Assembly (NCBI RefSeq): GCF_016735585.2
Contig: NZ_JAERSE020000001.1
Coordinates: forward strand, 868,001-932,000
Length of the DNA stretch: 64,000 bases
Direction: 5' to 3'
Origin: Chryseobacterium tagetis
GTDB taxonomy: Bacteria; Bacteroidota; Bacteroidia; Flavobacteriales; Weeksellaceae
The position numbers were made by a program, and so were the translations under genes. The notes below the pieces were generated by a model. It was not told the origin of the DNA and did no database searches. It was given only the letters and a program-made list of their open reading frames with translations. Shown one piece after another: positions 8,907 through 17,937 of the stretch. Positions within the stretch are counted from its first letter, which is position 1; each line of letters begins with the position of its first letter.

Positions 8907-11900
8907 ATGAAGAAGATCCAGGATATTCTTATTTCGACCAGGACAATGGCTGTATTGCTGCTGGTTTATGCATTTGCTATGGCCTATGCAACGTTCTTAG
9001 AAAACGACTATGGAACACCTACAGCAAAAGCACTGATTTATGAAGCAAAATGGTTTGAGCTCATAATGATTTTGCTTATTTTAAACTTCATTGGAAATAT
9101 CGGAAGATATAGACTTTGGAAAAGAGAGAAATGGCCGGTGCTGGTTTTTCACTTAGCGTTTATCTTTATCTTCATCGGAGGTGCTATCACAAGATACATC
9201 AGTTTTGAAGGTCAGATGCACATCAGAGAAGGGGAAACTTCTAACGAAATTGTAACGGATAAAACGTTCTTAAAAGTTCAGATTGAAGAAAAAGGAGACG
9301 TTCTTAATTATCAGGATATTCCTTATTTGATGTCTCCATTGCACAAAGATCTTGAAGCTACGTATGATTATCACGGGAAAGAAGTGAAAGTGGTAGCAAA
9401 AGAATATGTTCAGAGAAAGAAAGACAGTCTTTTGGCAGATGCTAATGGAGCTGAATACCTTCATTTAGTTTCTACAGGGAACACCGGAAGACAGAATATT
9501 TATATCAAACCGGGAGAAACGAAGTCTATCAACGGAACATTGGTTACCTTCAACAGACCTATTGAAGGAGCCGTTGAGTTTAAAAATGAAAACGGACAAT
9601 TATTCATTAAAACTCCTGTAGATGCAGCCTATATGACCATGGCAACGAAAGCTACAGGAAATACTGTAAAAGACCAGTTTCAGCCTTTAGCTTTAAGAAG
9701 CTTATATACGATCAATGAATTAAAACTGGTTGTTCCTGAAGGATTGAAAAAAGGAAGATTAATGGCGATTGAAGGAGACAGAAAAAAAGATCAGAATGTT
9801 CCTGATATGCTTACCGTTGAACTTCAAGGACCAAAAACTAAACAATTAGTAGACCTGTCTGTTGAAAAAGGAAATCCAAACGCTTACAAACAGGTGACTA
9901 TGGATGGACTGAACATCATGGTAGGATTCGGTCCAAAGATTTACAATACGCCTTTTGCCCTTAAATTAGATGATTTCGTAATGGAAACATATCCGGGAAG
10001 TTCATCTCCAAGTGCGTATGAAAGCCACGTAAAAATTGTAGACGAAGGAAAAGAAACTCCTTATAAAATATATATGAACCACGTTCTTAATCATAAAGGA
10101 TACCGTTTCTTCCAGTCAAGTTTCGATCCGGACAGAATGGGAACAGTACTTTCTGTAAATCACGATTATTGGGGAACTCTGATCTCTTATATCGGATATG
10201 CATTATTATTTGGTGGAATGTTTGTTATATTCTTCTGGAAAGGAACACACTTCTGGAAACTGAATAAAATGTTGAAAGATGTGAATAAGAAAAGAGCTGC
10301 TGGTATATTACTGCTTTTCTTAAGCTTAGGATTAAATGCTCAAAAAATTGAAACACACGGTACAACAGACGGAAGCAGAGAACATGTTCATGTAGAAGGA
10401 GAAGCTCATAATCACGCACAGACTTCTGAAACGGTTCGTCCACAAGGGGCACAGCCATTTACGAAAATGAAAGTGGTTACTGCAGACGAAATTATTGCAA
10501 GAAATAAGATCAGCAAAGAGCATGCAGATAAATTTGGTTACCTTTTGGTTCAGAATTTTGAAGGAAGAATTGTTCCTATTAATACTGAAGCTCTGGATGT
10601 TTTAAGAAAATTATACAAGAAAGACGAGTTCAAAGGAACAGACGGAAAATATCTGACGGCTAACCAGTGGTTTTTATCTGTGAATACAGATACACCAAGC
10701 TGGACAATGGTTCCGATGATTAAAGTCGGTTCAAAAGGAGGTGATGAGTTAAAAAATAAAACTAAGGCGAATGATGATGAGTATACCTCATTAATGAACC
10801 TTTTTCCGGCAGATGCTAATGGTAATTTAACATACATTCTGGAACATGATTACAACATTGCTTTCCGTAAAAAACCTGCTGAGCAGACCAATTACGATAA
10901 AGAAGTAATTGCTGTTAACGAAAGAGTTCAGATTTTTAATGAATTTTTCAGTGGTCAGTTTATGAGAATTGTTCCTGTGAAAAATGATGCAAACCACACT
11001 TGGCATTCTTGGCTTGACCAAAAATTTGAACCGGATATGGAATCTCAGCAAGTGATGGGACCTTACTTTGCAGAAGTGTTGCAGGCTCAGCAATCAGGAA
11101 ACTGGAGCAAAGCTGATAAAGAACTGGCAAAACTTTCTGCCTACCAGCAAAAATGGGGTAAAGCAGTAGTTCCTGCAAAATCTAAAGTTGATCTTGAGGT
11201 TTTCCTGAATGAAGTGAACCTTAATTTTAAATTGTTAATTTTCTATACAATAGTTGGAGGTTTATTATTGATCTTAGGGTTTATTGAATTATTTAAATCC
11301 AGAAAAGTTTTAAATAAAATCATTAAAGTAATTATTGCCCTTGGAATCATCGGATATGTTTTCCATTTCCTAGGATTAGTGGCAAGATGGTATATTTCAG
11401 GTCACGCACCTTGGAGTAACGGATATGAAGCGATTATCTTCATTTCTTGGGTAGGAATTACAGCCGGTTTAATCCTGTATAGAAACTCAAATGCATTGAT
11501 TCCTGCAGCAGGATTTATGGTTGCGGTAATTATGATGGGGTTTGCTCACGGAGGTTCAGCGCTTGACCCGCAAATCACACCGCTTGTTCCGGTATTGAAA
11601 TCGTATTGGTTGATTGTTCACGTGGCTATTATTACATCAAGTTACGGATTCTTTGCCTTGTCAATGATTATTGCAGTATTGAGCTTAGTATTCTATATTA
11701 TTTCAAACAAAGAAACCTACAAAATTCACCACGATACAACCTTGAAGGAATTGGTAATTGTTTCTGAAATGTCTTTAACTATCGGTTTATTTGCTTTAAC
11801 AGTAGGAAACTTCTTAGGAGGAATCTGGGCAAACGAATCTTGGGGTAGATACTGGAGCTGGGATCCGAAAGAAACATGGGCATTTATCTCAATCATGGTG

Positions 11901-12152
11901 TATGCTTTTGTATTACACATGAGATTAGTTCCTGGATTGAGAAGCAAATGGGCGTTCCACGTTGCCACAATGTTTGCATTCTGTTCTATGGTAATGACTT
12001 ATTTTGGGGTTAACTACTATCTAAGCGGACTTCACTCGTATGCAGCAGGAGATCCGGTTCCGGTTCCGGCTTGGGTATATATCGGACTTGGAACAATGCT
12101 GGCATTAGCAGTGGTATCTTATCTTAAATTTAAAGCTTTAAATAAGAAATAA
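8907..12152 (+). CDS. ccsBA: Cytochrome c biogenesis protein CcsBA (ResB-CcsA fusion)
   Basis: A 1081-residue inner-membrane protein of system II cytochrome c maturation, which exports heme and attaches it to apocytochrome CXXCH motifs. The N-terminal part (~1-460) is ResB-like, with membrane helices near residues 10-30, 50 and 75 and another near 430. A hydrophobic segment (ILLLFLSLGLNA, ~468) leads into a periplasmic region (~480-760). The CcsA part (~770-1081) carries the tryptophan-rich heme-handling motif WGRYWSWDPKETW near residue 980. The fused arrangement is common in Bacteroidota. The gene appears monocistronic and is followed by a strong terminator. Confidence 0.92.
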   Translation: MKKIQDILISTRTMAVLLLVYAFAMAYATFLENDYGTPTAKALIYEAKWFELIMILLILNFIGNIGRYRLWKREKWPVLVFHLAFIFIFIGGAITRYISFEGQMHIREGETSNEIVTDKTFLKVQIEEKGDVLNYQDIPYLMSPLHKDLEATYDYHGKEVKVVAKEYVQRKKDSLLADANGAEYLHLVSTGNTGRQNIYIKPGETKSINGTLVTFNRPIEGAVEFKNENGQLFIKTPVDAAYMTMATKATGNTVKDQFQPLALRSLYTINELKLVVPEGLKKGRLMAIEGDRKKDQNVPDMLTVELQGPKTKQLVDLSVEKGNPNAYKQVTMDGLNIMVGFGPKIYNTPFALKLDDFVMETYPGSSSPSAYESHVKIVDEGKETPYKIYMNHVLNHKGYRFFQSSFDPDRMGTVLSVNHDYWGTLISYIGYALLFGGMFVIFFWKGTHFWKLNKMLKDVNKKRAAGILLLFLSLGLNAQKIETHGTTDGSREHVHVEGEAHNHAQTSETVRPQGAQPFTKMKVVTADEIIARNKISKEHADKFGYLLVQNFEGRIVPINTEALDVLRKLYKKDEFKGTDGKYLTANQWFLSVNTDTPSWTMVPMIKVGSKGGDELKNKTKANDDEYTSLMNLFPADANGNLTYILEHDYNIAFRKKPAEQTNYDKEVIAVNERVQIFNEFFSGQFMRIVPVKNDANHTWHSWLDQKFEPDMESQQVMGPYFAEVLQAQQSGNWSKADKELAKLSAYQQKWGKAVVPAKSKVDLEVFLNEVNLNFKLLIFYTIVGGLLLILGFIELFKSRKVLNKIIKVIIALGIIGYVFHFLGLVARWYISGHAPWSNGYEAIIFISWVGITAGLILYRNSNALIPAAGFMVAVIMMGFAHGGSALDPQITPLVPVLKSYWLIVHVAIITSSYGFFALSMIIAVLSLVFYIISNKETYKIHHDTTLKELVIVSEMSLTIGLFALTVGNFLGGIWANESWGRYWSWDPKETWAFISIMVYAFVLHMRLVPGLRSKWAFHVATMFAFCSMVMTYFGVNYYLSGLHSYAAGDPVPVPAWVYIGLGTMLALAVVSYLKFKALNKK

Positions 12153-12173
12153 ATTTAAAACATCATAAAAATT

Positions 12174-12207
12174 AAAATCCCGGAAATAGACTTTCCGGGA
12201 TTTTTTT
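12174..12207 (+). terminator. Terminator of ccsBA
   Basis: Perfect 13-bp stem AAAATCCCGGAAA / TTTCCGGGATTTT with a 5-nt loop and a trailing T run. Confidence 0.92.
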
Positions 12208-12331
12208 GTGTTGTTTAATTTCTATATTTCAATTCAGAAGAAATAGAAAATATCTAAAAAATAGGGAGTTGAAATTCAAAAAATAATAATACCTTTATGA
12301 TATCAAAATAATATCAAATAAAAATCACATT

Positions 12332-13198
12332 ATGGAAAAAGTCTTAAAACCAATGTCCGGCTACTTAGCTTTAGTAATATGCCTGATACTTTTTGTAGCT
12401 GCTATTTATCTTTTTGTAACAGGAGTCGACCGCAACATTACGTTCGTTGTTCTGGCTATTCTTTGCTTTCTTGTTTCATGTTTTTTCTTGAAAGGATTAA
12501 TGATTATTCAGCCTAATCACTCAAGAGTATTGAACTTCTTCGGAAAATATGTAGGAACAGTAAAAGAAAACGGAATGTTTTTTATCAACCCATTGTATTC
12601 TTCCCAAAGAATGAGTCTGCGATCTGAAAACTTACAAGGACAGACCTTGAAAGTAAATGACAAAATGGGAAACCCGATTGAAATTGCGGTAGTAATCGTA
12701 TGGAAAGTAGGAGATACTTACAAAGCAGCTTTTGATGTAGAACGTTATTCAGATTTCGTAAAAATGCAGAGCGAAGCAGCGGTGCGTCATTTGGCAATGA
12801 GCTTTCCTTACGACAACTTAGAAGACGATCATGCTCCGATTACTTTGAGAGAAGGAGGCGACAAGATCAATTCAATTCTGGAACAGGAACTTACAGACCG
12901 TCTTTCAAAAGCCGGAATTGTGATTCAGGAAGCCAGAATTTCACACCTTGCTTATGCTTCAGAAATTGCCGGAGCCATGCTTCAAAGACAACAGGCAACC
13001 GCAATCGTAGCCGCAAGAACGAAGATCGTAGAAGGCGCTGTAGGAATGGTAGATTTAGCCTTGAAAAAGCTATCTGAAGAAAATATAGTAGAGCTTGATG
13101 ATGAAAGAAAAGCGGCCATGGTCAGCAACTTAATGGTCGTTTTATGTGGTGAAAAAGCAGCAACCCCCATCTTAAATGCCGGAACTTTATATAATTAA
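12332..13198 (+). CDS. SPFH domain (band 7/slipin-like) membrane protein
   Basis: A 288-residue protein with two N-terminal membrane helices (~10-32 and 36-55) followed by a band 7 / SPFH domain (GLMIIQPNHSRVLNFFGKYVGTV ... ARISHLAYASEIAGAMLQRQQA) and a C-terminal helical stretch. SPFH proteins form large oligomeric membrane microdomain scaffolds or protease-regulating complexes; there is no NfeD or HflK partner here. The next gene, 23 bp downstream, encodes a small ribbon-helix-helix protein and is probably co-transcribed. The promoter is not obvious. Confidence 0.85.
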   Translation: MEKVLKPMSGYLALVICLILFVAAIYLFVTGVDRNITFVVLAILCFLVSCFFLKGLMIIQPNHSRVLNFFGKYVGTVKENGMFFINPLYSSQRMSLRSENLQGQTLKVNDKMGNPIEIAVVIVWKVGDTYKAAFDVERYSDFVKMQSEAAVRHLAMSFPYDNLEDDHAPITLREGGDKINSILEQELTDRLSKAGIVIQEARISHLAYASEIAGAMLQRQQATAIVAARTKIVEGAVGMVDLALKKLSEENIVELDDERKAAMVSNLMVVLCGEKAATPILNAGTLYN

Positions 13199-13221
13199 AA
13201 GCAAGCAACAAAAATCAAAAA

Positions 13222-13410
13222 ATGAAATCAGATAAAACTCAAACTTCTTCCGAAAGCAAAAGCAAAAAATCTTTTGTAATAAGGATAGATGAGTCTACTT
13301 ACAAACTTCTGGAAAAATGGGCAAATGATGAATTCAGAAGCGTAAATGGGCAGATTGAGTATTTGCTTCATCAAAACTTAATCGATTCCGGAAGAAAGAA
13401 AAAAGAATAA
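13222..13410 (+). CDS. Arc/ribbon-helix-helix small DNA-binding-like protein
   Basis: 62 residues. After a charged, flexible N-terminus the pattern KSFVIRIDESTYKLLEKWA is the strand and first helix of a ribbon-helix-helix fold, and FRSVNGQIEYLLHQNL is the second helix, as in Arc repressor family proteins. It follows the SPFH gene by 23 bp, and a terminator comes after it, so the two form an operon. It may be an autoregulator, or may help the SPFH protein in a non-DNA role. There is no adjacent toxin-like gene, so a toxin-antitoxin role is not supported. Confidence 0.75.
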   Translation: MKSDKTQTSSESKSKKSFVIRIDESTYKLLEKWANDEFRSVNGQIEYLLHQNLIDSGRKKKE

Positions 13411-13470
13411 CCTTAATTAACCTTTAACTGTCATTTTAATAAGCAAAACCAAGCTTATACTGACAAAAGA

Positions 13471-13497
13471 AAAAGCAGAGATATTTCTCTGCTTTTT
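13471..13497. terminator. Terminator after SPFH-RHH operon
   Basis: Perfect stem AAAAGCAGAGA / TCTCTGCTTTT, loop TATT, T-tail on the plus strand. It may also stop transcription from the convergent small gene. Confidence 0.88.
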
Positions 13498-13518
13498 ACA
13501 TTTCATATACCAATTAAA

Positions 13519-13716
13519 TTAATCAAAAATCGATGTAAAATAATTACTTATAATACTCCAGAAATTTTTCCCCAAAAAGTAAATCAGGGTAGAAGTAATG
13601 ATTCCCTTCACGGTAAAGAAGATAATTCCGCCTATTCCAAACTTCTTTACCAAGCTCTTCCATTTAGAATTTTTCTTTACTTCTTCAGATTCCTTTACTA
13701 CTTTATTATTTTCCAT
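13519..13716 (-). CDS. Small single-helix membrane protein of unknown function
   Basis: 65 residues: a charged N-terminal part (VKESEEVKKNSKWKSLVKKF) followed by a hydrophobic stretch (IGGIIFFTVKGIITSTLIYFLG) and an amphipathic tail. Not recognised as a named family. The ATG, the balanced composition and the position opposite a terminator support a real gene. Probably an inner-membrane protein with its N-terminus in the cytoplasm. Confidence 0.6.
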   Translation of the reverse strand: MENNKVVKESEEVKKNSKWKSLVKKFGIGGIIFFTVKGIITSTLIYFLGKNFWSIISNYFTSIFD

Positions 13717-13853
13717 TTCTGAAATTCAATTATTTACTCTACAAAGATAATCATGTTTATAATTAGTCCAAATAAAAAATGAGTTAAAAAAAATTAAATT
13801 TTGAGGTTCGCATAATATTTTTATCTTTAGAGAAAACGAAAAGTAAAATTTTT

Positions 13854-15404
13854 ATGTCTAAAAAAATAAAGGATTTCGGAATCGAAAAAACACTGAAAAA
13901 CTTAGGAATTAAAGAAGAGAACAGAGGAACTTCGGTAGGCGGAAAATATTTCGCATCAGGAAAAACAATAGAAAGTTTTTCGCCAGTAGATGGTAATTTG
14001 ATTGCTAAAATAAAGACTTCCGGAGAATCAGACTATGATAAGGTGATCGAAATGGCTGAAAAAGCGTTTAAAGAATTCAGGTTGATGCCGGCTCCTAAGA
14101 GAGGGGAAATCGTAAGACAACTAGGACAAAAACTTAGACAATACAAAGATGATCTGGGAAAACTGGTTTCTTATGAAATGGGTAAATCTTTACAGGAAGG
14201 TTTGGGTGAAGTGCAGGAAATGATCGATATCTGTGATTTCGCAGTAGGAGTTTCCAGACAACTTCACGGATATACAATGCACTCGGAAAGACCGGGACAC
14301 AGAATGTATGAGCAATATCATCCGCTTGGAATCGTTGGAATCATTACAGCGTTCAACTTTCCGGTAGCAGTCTGGTCTTGGAATACCGCTTTAGCATGGA
14401 TTTGTGGTAACGTTACCATTTGGAAGCCTTCAGAAAAAACACCACTTTGTGCGATTGCCTGTCAGAATATCATGAACGAAGTAATCAAGGAAAACAATCT
14501 TCCTGAAGGTATTTCAAGTGTATTGGTGGCAGATCATGAAATTGGGCAGAAATTAGTTGATGACAAAAGAGTTTCTTTGGTTTCTTTCACAGGTTCTACA
14601 AGAGTAGGAAGAATGGTTTCTACAAATGTTGCTCAAAGATTCGGAAAATCTATCCTTGAATTAGGTGGTAATAACGCCATTATCATTTCTAAAGATGCAG
14701 ATATCGATATGTCAATCATTGGAGCTGTTTTTGGAGCCGTTGGAACAGCTGGTCAAAGATGTACTTCTACAAGAAGGTTAATCATTCATGAAGACGTTTA
14801 TGATGAAGTGAAAAACAGATTGGAAAAAGCTTACGGACAATTAAAAATCGGAAATCCATTAGATGAAACCAATCACGTAGGACCACTTATCGATATGGAC
14901 GCAGTAAACATGTATCAGGAAGCCATTAAAAAAGGTAAAAAAGAAGGCGCAAAATTCATCGTTGAAGGTGAAGTTTTAAAAGGAAAAGGATACGAATCTG
15001 GTTGCTACGTAAAACCTTGTATCGCAGAGGTGAAAAACTCTTACGAAATCGTTCAGCATGAGACTTTCGCACCGATTTTATATTTAATCAAATACAAAAC
15101 ATTAGAAGAAGCGATTGCTATCCAAAACGATGTTCCTCAGGGATTATCGTCTGCAATCATGACGCAGAACTTAAGAGAAGCAGAATTATTCCTTTCTCAA
15201 GCAGGTTCAGACTGTGGAATTGCGAACGTAAATATCGGAACATCCGGAGCAGAAATCGGAGGAGCTTTCGGAGGTGAAAAAGAAACCGGAGGCGGTAGAG
15301 AATCGGGTTCAGACGTTTGGAAATATTATATGAGAAGACAAACCAATACTATAAATTACACAGCACAACTTCCTTTAGCACAGGGAATTAAATTTGACTT
15401 ATAA
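13854..15404 (+). CDS. amaB: L-aminoadipate-semialdehyde / piperideine-6-carboxylate dehydrogenase (ALDH7 family)
   Basis: A 516-residue cytosolic aldehyde dehydrogenase. The catalytic cysteine is in GTAGQRCTSTRR near residue 302 and the general-base glutamate in LELGGNNAII near 268. The N-terminal FGIEKTLKNLGI and the overall length match the ALDH7 (antiquitin) group. It would oxidise alpha-aminoadipate 6-semialdehyde (cyclised as piperideine-6-carboxylate) to alpha-aminoadipate using NAD(P)+. The next gene is lysine 6-aminotransferase, which makes exactly this substrate; the same pairing (lat-pcd) is known from Flavobacterium lutescens. The gap holds palindromes. Confidence 0.88.
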   Translation: MSKKIKDFGIEKTLKNLGIKEENRGTSVGGKYFASGKTIESFSPVDGNLIAKIKTSGESDYDKVIEMAEKAFKEFRLMPAPKRGEIVRQLGQKLRQYKDDLGKLVSYEMGKSLQEGLGEVQEMIDICDFAVGVSRQLHGYTMHSERPGHRMYEQYHPLGIVGIITAFNFPVAVWSWNTALAWICGNVTIWKPSEKTPLCAIACQNIMNEVIKENNLPEGISSVLVADHEIGQKLVDDKRVSLVSFTGSTRVGRMVSTNVAQRFGKSILELGGNNAIIISKDADIDMSIIGAVFGAVGTAGQRCTSTRRLIIHEDVYDEVKNRLEKAYGQLKIGNPLDETNHVGPLIDMDAVNMYQEAIKKGKKEGAKFIVEGEVLKGKGYESGCYVKPCIAEVKNSYEIVQHETFAPILYLIKYKTLEEAIAIQNDVPQGLSSAIMTQNLREAELFLSQAGSDCGIANVNIGTSGAEIGGAFGGEKETGGGRESGSDVWKYYMRRQTNTINYTAQLPLAQGIKFDL

Positions 15405-15406
15405 AA

Positions 15407-15490
15407 GTTTTAATTCTAATTAAAACAATTTAAATTCAGGGATTTAGATATACAGAAATTACCAGTCACTAATTTCTAAATCTCTGAATT
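15407..15490. repeat. Two palindromes between amaB and lat
   Basis: A perfect 9-bp inverted repeat with a 2-nt centre (GTTTTAATT ct AATTAAAAC, 15407-15426) is followed by a composite hairpin. In that hairpin AATTCAGGGATTTAG (15433-15447) pairs with CTAAATCTCTGAATT (15476-15490) with one G-U, and AGAAATT (15454-15460) pairs with AATTTCT (15471-15477). There is no T-tail, so it is more likely an intra-operon RNA structure or inserted palindromic repeat than a terminator. It partly resembles the element at 22741-22784. Confidence 0.7.
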
Positions 15491-15512
15491 CCTTAATCAC
15501 TAACAAAAAAAT

Positions 15513-16841
15513 ATGGAACACACAACAATTGATATACAAGCAAATAAAGTAAAAGAAACAATAGGAAGACATGTCTTGGCAGATGGTTTTGACTTCGTGA
15601 TGGATATTGAAAAATCTCACGGATCTTGGCTTTACGACAAGCTTACGAACAGAGAATATTTAGATATGTTTTCGATGTTTGCTTCCGCTTCAATAGGCTA
15701 CAATCATCCTTATATCGTTGAGAAATCAGCTTGGTTAGGAAAAATGGCCGTTAACAAGCCTACTTTGGCTGATGTTTATTCAGAAGAATACGCTCACTTT
15801 TTAGAAGTTTTTGAAAGAGTGGTGATTCCTGAAGAATTACAGTATGCTTTCTTTATTGAAGGAGGAACTTTAGGCGTAGAGAACGCCATGAAAGCCTGTT
15901 TCGACTGGAAAACCAGAAAGAATTTTGAAAAAGGTCTTAACCAGGAAGCCGGAATCTGTATCCATTTCAGACAGGCATTCCATGGAAGAAGCGGATATAC
16001 ATTAAGTTTAACAAACACTTCAGATCCAAGAAAATATCAATATTTTCCGATGTTTGAGTGGCCTAGAATCTTAAATCCTAAATTGAGCTTCCCCATCACA
16101 GAAGAAAACCTTGAGGAAACAATTAAGAACGAAAGACTGGCATTAATTCAGATTGAAGAAGCTATTCTGATGAATCCTGATAAAGTAGCTTGTATCATTA
16201 TTGAGCCTATTCAGGCAGAAGGTGGTGACAATCATTTCAGAGATGAATTTTTATTAGGATTGAGAAAAATCTGTGATGATAATGAAATTTTATTGATCTT
16301 TGACGAAGTTCAGACTGGAATCGGGATTACAGGAAAAATGTGGGCTTTCCAGCATTTTACTGCAAAACCGGATATTATCTCTTTCGGGAAAAAAGCACAG
16401 GTTTGTGGGGTTTTAGCCAATAAAGAGAAATTTGATGAAATTCCAGATAACGTTTTCAGAGAAAGCTCAAGAATCAATTCTACCTTTGGAGGAAACTTTA
16501 TTGATATGCTTCGTTTTCAATTGGTAATGGAGGTGATAGAAAAGGAAGATCTTGTAGAAAATGCAAGAATTGTTGGTGATTACCTGTTGGATGAATTAAA
16601 AAAATTAGCAGAAAAATATCCTGAAAAATTATCAAATGCAAGAGGGAAAGGATTGATGTGTGCGATTGATCTTCCTACTGCTGAGCAAAGAAATACATTG
16701 AGAGACGAACTATGGAATGACGGAATGATCATTCTTTCTTGTGGAGATCAGTCACTTAGATTCAGACCTCATTTAAATGTAACCAAGGAAGAAATTCAAC
16801 TTGCGATAGGAAAAATAGAGAGTAATATTAACAAAATTTAA
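15513..16841 (+). CDS. lat: L-lysine 6-transaminase
   Basis: A 442-residue class III PLP-dependent aminotransferase. It moves the epsilon-amino group of lysine to 2-oxoglutarate, giving alpha-aminoadipate semialdehyde and glutamate. Visible motifs are FIEGGTLGVENAMKACFDWK near residue 110, IFDEVQTGIG (PLP-ring aspartate) near 265 and the Schiff-base lysine in ISFGKKAQVCG near 293. The close fit to the lat type rather than ornithine or acetylornithine aminotransferase comes from these motif contexts and from the upstream ALDH7 partner. Together the two genes make the first two steps of lysine degradation. Confidence 0.9.
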   Translation: MEHTTIDIQANKVKETIGRHVLADGFDFVMDIEKSHGSWLYDKLTNREYLDMFSMFASASIGYNHPYIVEKSAWLGKMAVNKPTLADVYSEEYAHFLEVFERVVIPEELQYAFFIEGGTLGVENAMKACFDWKTRKNFEKGLNQEAGICIHFRQAFHGRSGYTLSLTNTSDPRKYQYFPMFEWPRILNPKLSFPITEENLEETIKNERLALIQIEEAILMNPDKVACIIIEPIQAEGGDNHFRDEFLLGLRKICDDNEILLIFDEVQTGIGITGKMWAFQHFTAKPDIISFGKKAQVCGVLANKEKFDEIPDNVFRESSRINSTFGGNFIDMLRFQLVMEVIEKEDLVENARIVGDYLLDELKKLAEKYPEKLSNARGKGLMCAIDLPTAEQRNTLRDELWNDGMIILSCGDQSLRFRPHLNVTKEEIQLAIGKIESNINKI

Positions 16842-16902
16842 AATCCGGATTTGGGATTTTAAAAAATTTGTCATATATTTAGATACTCAAACGGAATAGA
16901 AT

Positions 16903-17133
16903 ATGGAAAGAAGCACAAGAGTATCAGTTTTTGAAAGTGACAAATCTACAGAAATTCAGTTAATCAAATCTAAGTTAGACGATGCGCAGATTACAAATGC
17001 GGTAGAAAACAATTATCTGACTTTTACAACAACACCTACAGCGACTTCGCTAAAAGTGATGGTTAAACTCGAAGATGAAAAAAAAGCATTTGATATTATC
17101 GATGCTTATCTTCAGCAAAGTGAAAATCAATAA
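16903..17133 (+). CDS. DUF2007-type small protein
   Basis: 76 residues, soluble, with an alpha/beta pattern (VSVFESDKSTEIQLIKSKLD ... LKVMVKLEDEKKAFDIIDAYL). This is the DUF2007 family, sometimes described as putative signal-transducing proteins; no reaction is known. It is 61 bp downstream of lat and followed by a strong terminator, so it may be read through from the lysine genes or have its own promoter. Confidence 0.75.
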   Translation: MERSTRVSVFESDKSTEIQLIKSKLDDAQITNAVENNYLTFTTTPTATSLKVMVKLEDEKKAFDIIDAYLQQSENQ

Positions 17134-17168
17134 AAAACAATTTCATAATTTTAAATTTTACTACTTCG

Positions 17169-17206
17169 AACCGAAAATTAATTTCAATTAGTTTTCGGTT
17201 TTTTGA
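17169..17206 (+). terminator. Terminator after DUF2007 gene
   Basis: A 15-bp stem AACCGAAAATTAATT / AATTAGTTTTCGGTT (one G-U), 2-nt centre, then a T run. Confidence 0.88.
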
Positions 17207-17308
17207 TTTTTCTTTTAAAAAAAATTAGGAAATTATTTTAAATAAATATAAACGTTTAGATTACCTTAATCTATGAATATGTCAATCTTTTAATTAAAAT
17301 TATAAACA

Positions 17309-17821
17309 ATGGATTCAGAAATTAAACTAAGAAAGGCAGAAATTGAAGACAGAAATATAATCTGGAACATTTTGCAACAGGCAATTGAAAGAAGAAGGCA
17401 AGACGGAAGTACACAATGGCAGCAAGGTTATCCCAATATGGATACCGTAGAAAGTGACATTGCAAAAGGTTTCGGGTATGTAATGACCGTAGACGGAGAA
17501 ATTGCAGTATATGCCGCATTAATTATGAATGATGAGCCTGCTTACAGCACAATAGAAGGCGAGTGGCTAAGCAACGGAGAATTTGTTGTGGTACACAGAG
17601 TAGCTGTAGATGAGAAATTTGCGGGTCAGGGAATGGTAAAAAAATTATTTGATCATATTGAAGAATTCACGAGATCAAATGGAATTCAGAGCGTTAAAGT
17701 TGATACCAATTATGATAATATTGCCATGTTAAAAATTCTTGAAGGGAAAGGATATTCTTATTGCGGAGAGGTTTTTCTGTCCGGCGGAATGAGAAAGGCT
17801 TTTGAGAAGATTATAATTTAA
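17309..17821 (+). CDS. GNAT family N-acetyltransferase
   Basis: 170 residues with a full GNAT fold. It begins IKLRKAEIEDRNIIWNILQQ, has the acetyl-CoA binding segment VHRVAVDEKFAGQGMVKKLFDHIEEF (the R/Q-x-x-G-x-G/A loop seen as FAGQGM) around residues 95-120, and the distal VKVDTNYDNIAMLKILEGKGY near 135-155. The acceptor substrate is unknown. It stands alone between two terminators. Confidence 0.85.
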   Translation: MDSEIKLRKAEIEDRNIIWNILQQAIERRRQDGSTQWQQGYPNMDTVESDIAKGFGYVMTVDGEIAVYAALIMNDEPAYSTIEGEWLSNGEFVVVHRVAVDEKFAGQGMVKKLFDHIEEFTRSNGIQSVKVDTNYDNIAMLKILEGKGYSYCGEVFLSGGMRKAFEKIII

Positions 17822-17857
17822 GCCAAAAGTTAAATCTACTTTCATTGAATTTTTAAA

Positions 17858-17890
17858 AGACCCAATATCGAGAAACTCTATTGGGTTTGT
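17858..17890 (+). terminator. Terminator after GNAT gene
   Basis: Stem ACCCAATA / TATTGGGT with an 11-nt loop, then TTGTTCGTTT. Confidence 0.7.
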
Positions 17891-17894
17891 TCGT

Positions 17895-17909
17895 TTAGTT
17901 CTGAACTAA
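17895..17909. promoter_or_regulatory. Candidate operator of the efflux regulator
   Basis: Perfect palindrome TTAGTTC-T-GAACTAA ending 4 bp before the -7 box of the regulator-efflux operon, between the -33 and -7 positions. This is a natural place for autorepression by the GbsR/MarR-type protein encoded next. Confidence 0.5.
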
Positions 17910-17913
17910 TTTT

Positions 17914-17921
17914 TACATTTG
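17914..17921 (+). promoter_or_regulatory. -7 box of the RND efflux operon
   Basis: TACATTTG matches TAnnTTTG and lies 16 nt before the regulator ATG at 17938. An inverted repeat ATTTG-TT-CAAAT (17917-17928) overlaps it. Confidence 0.6.
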
Positions 17922-17937
17922 TTCAAATTTATATACC

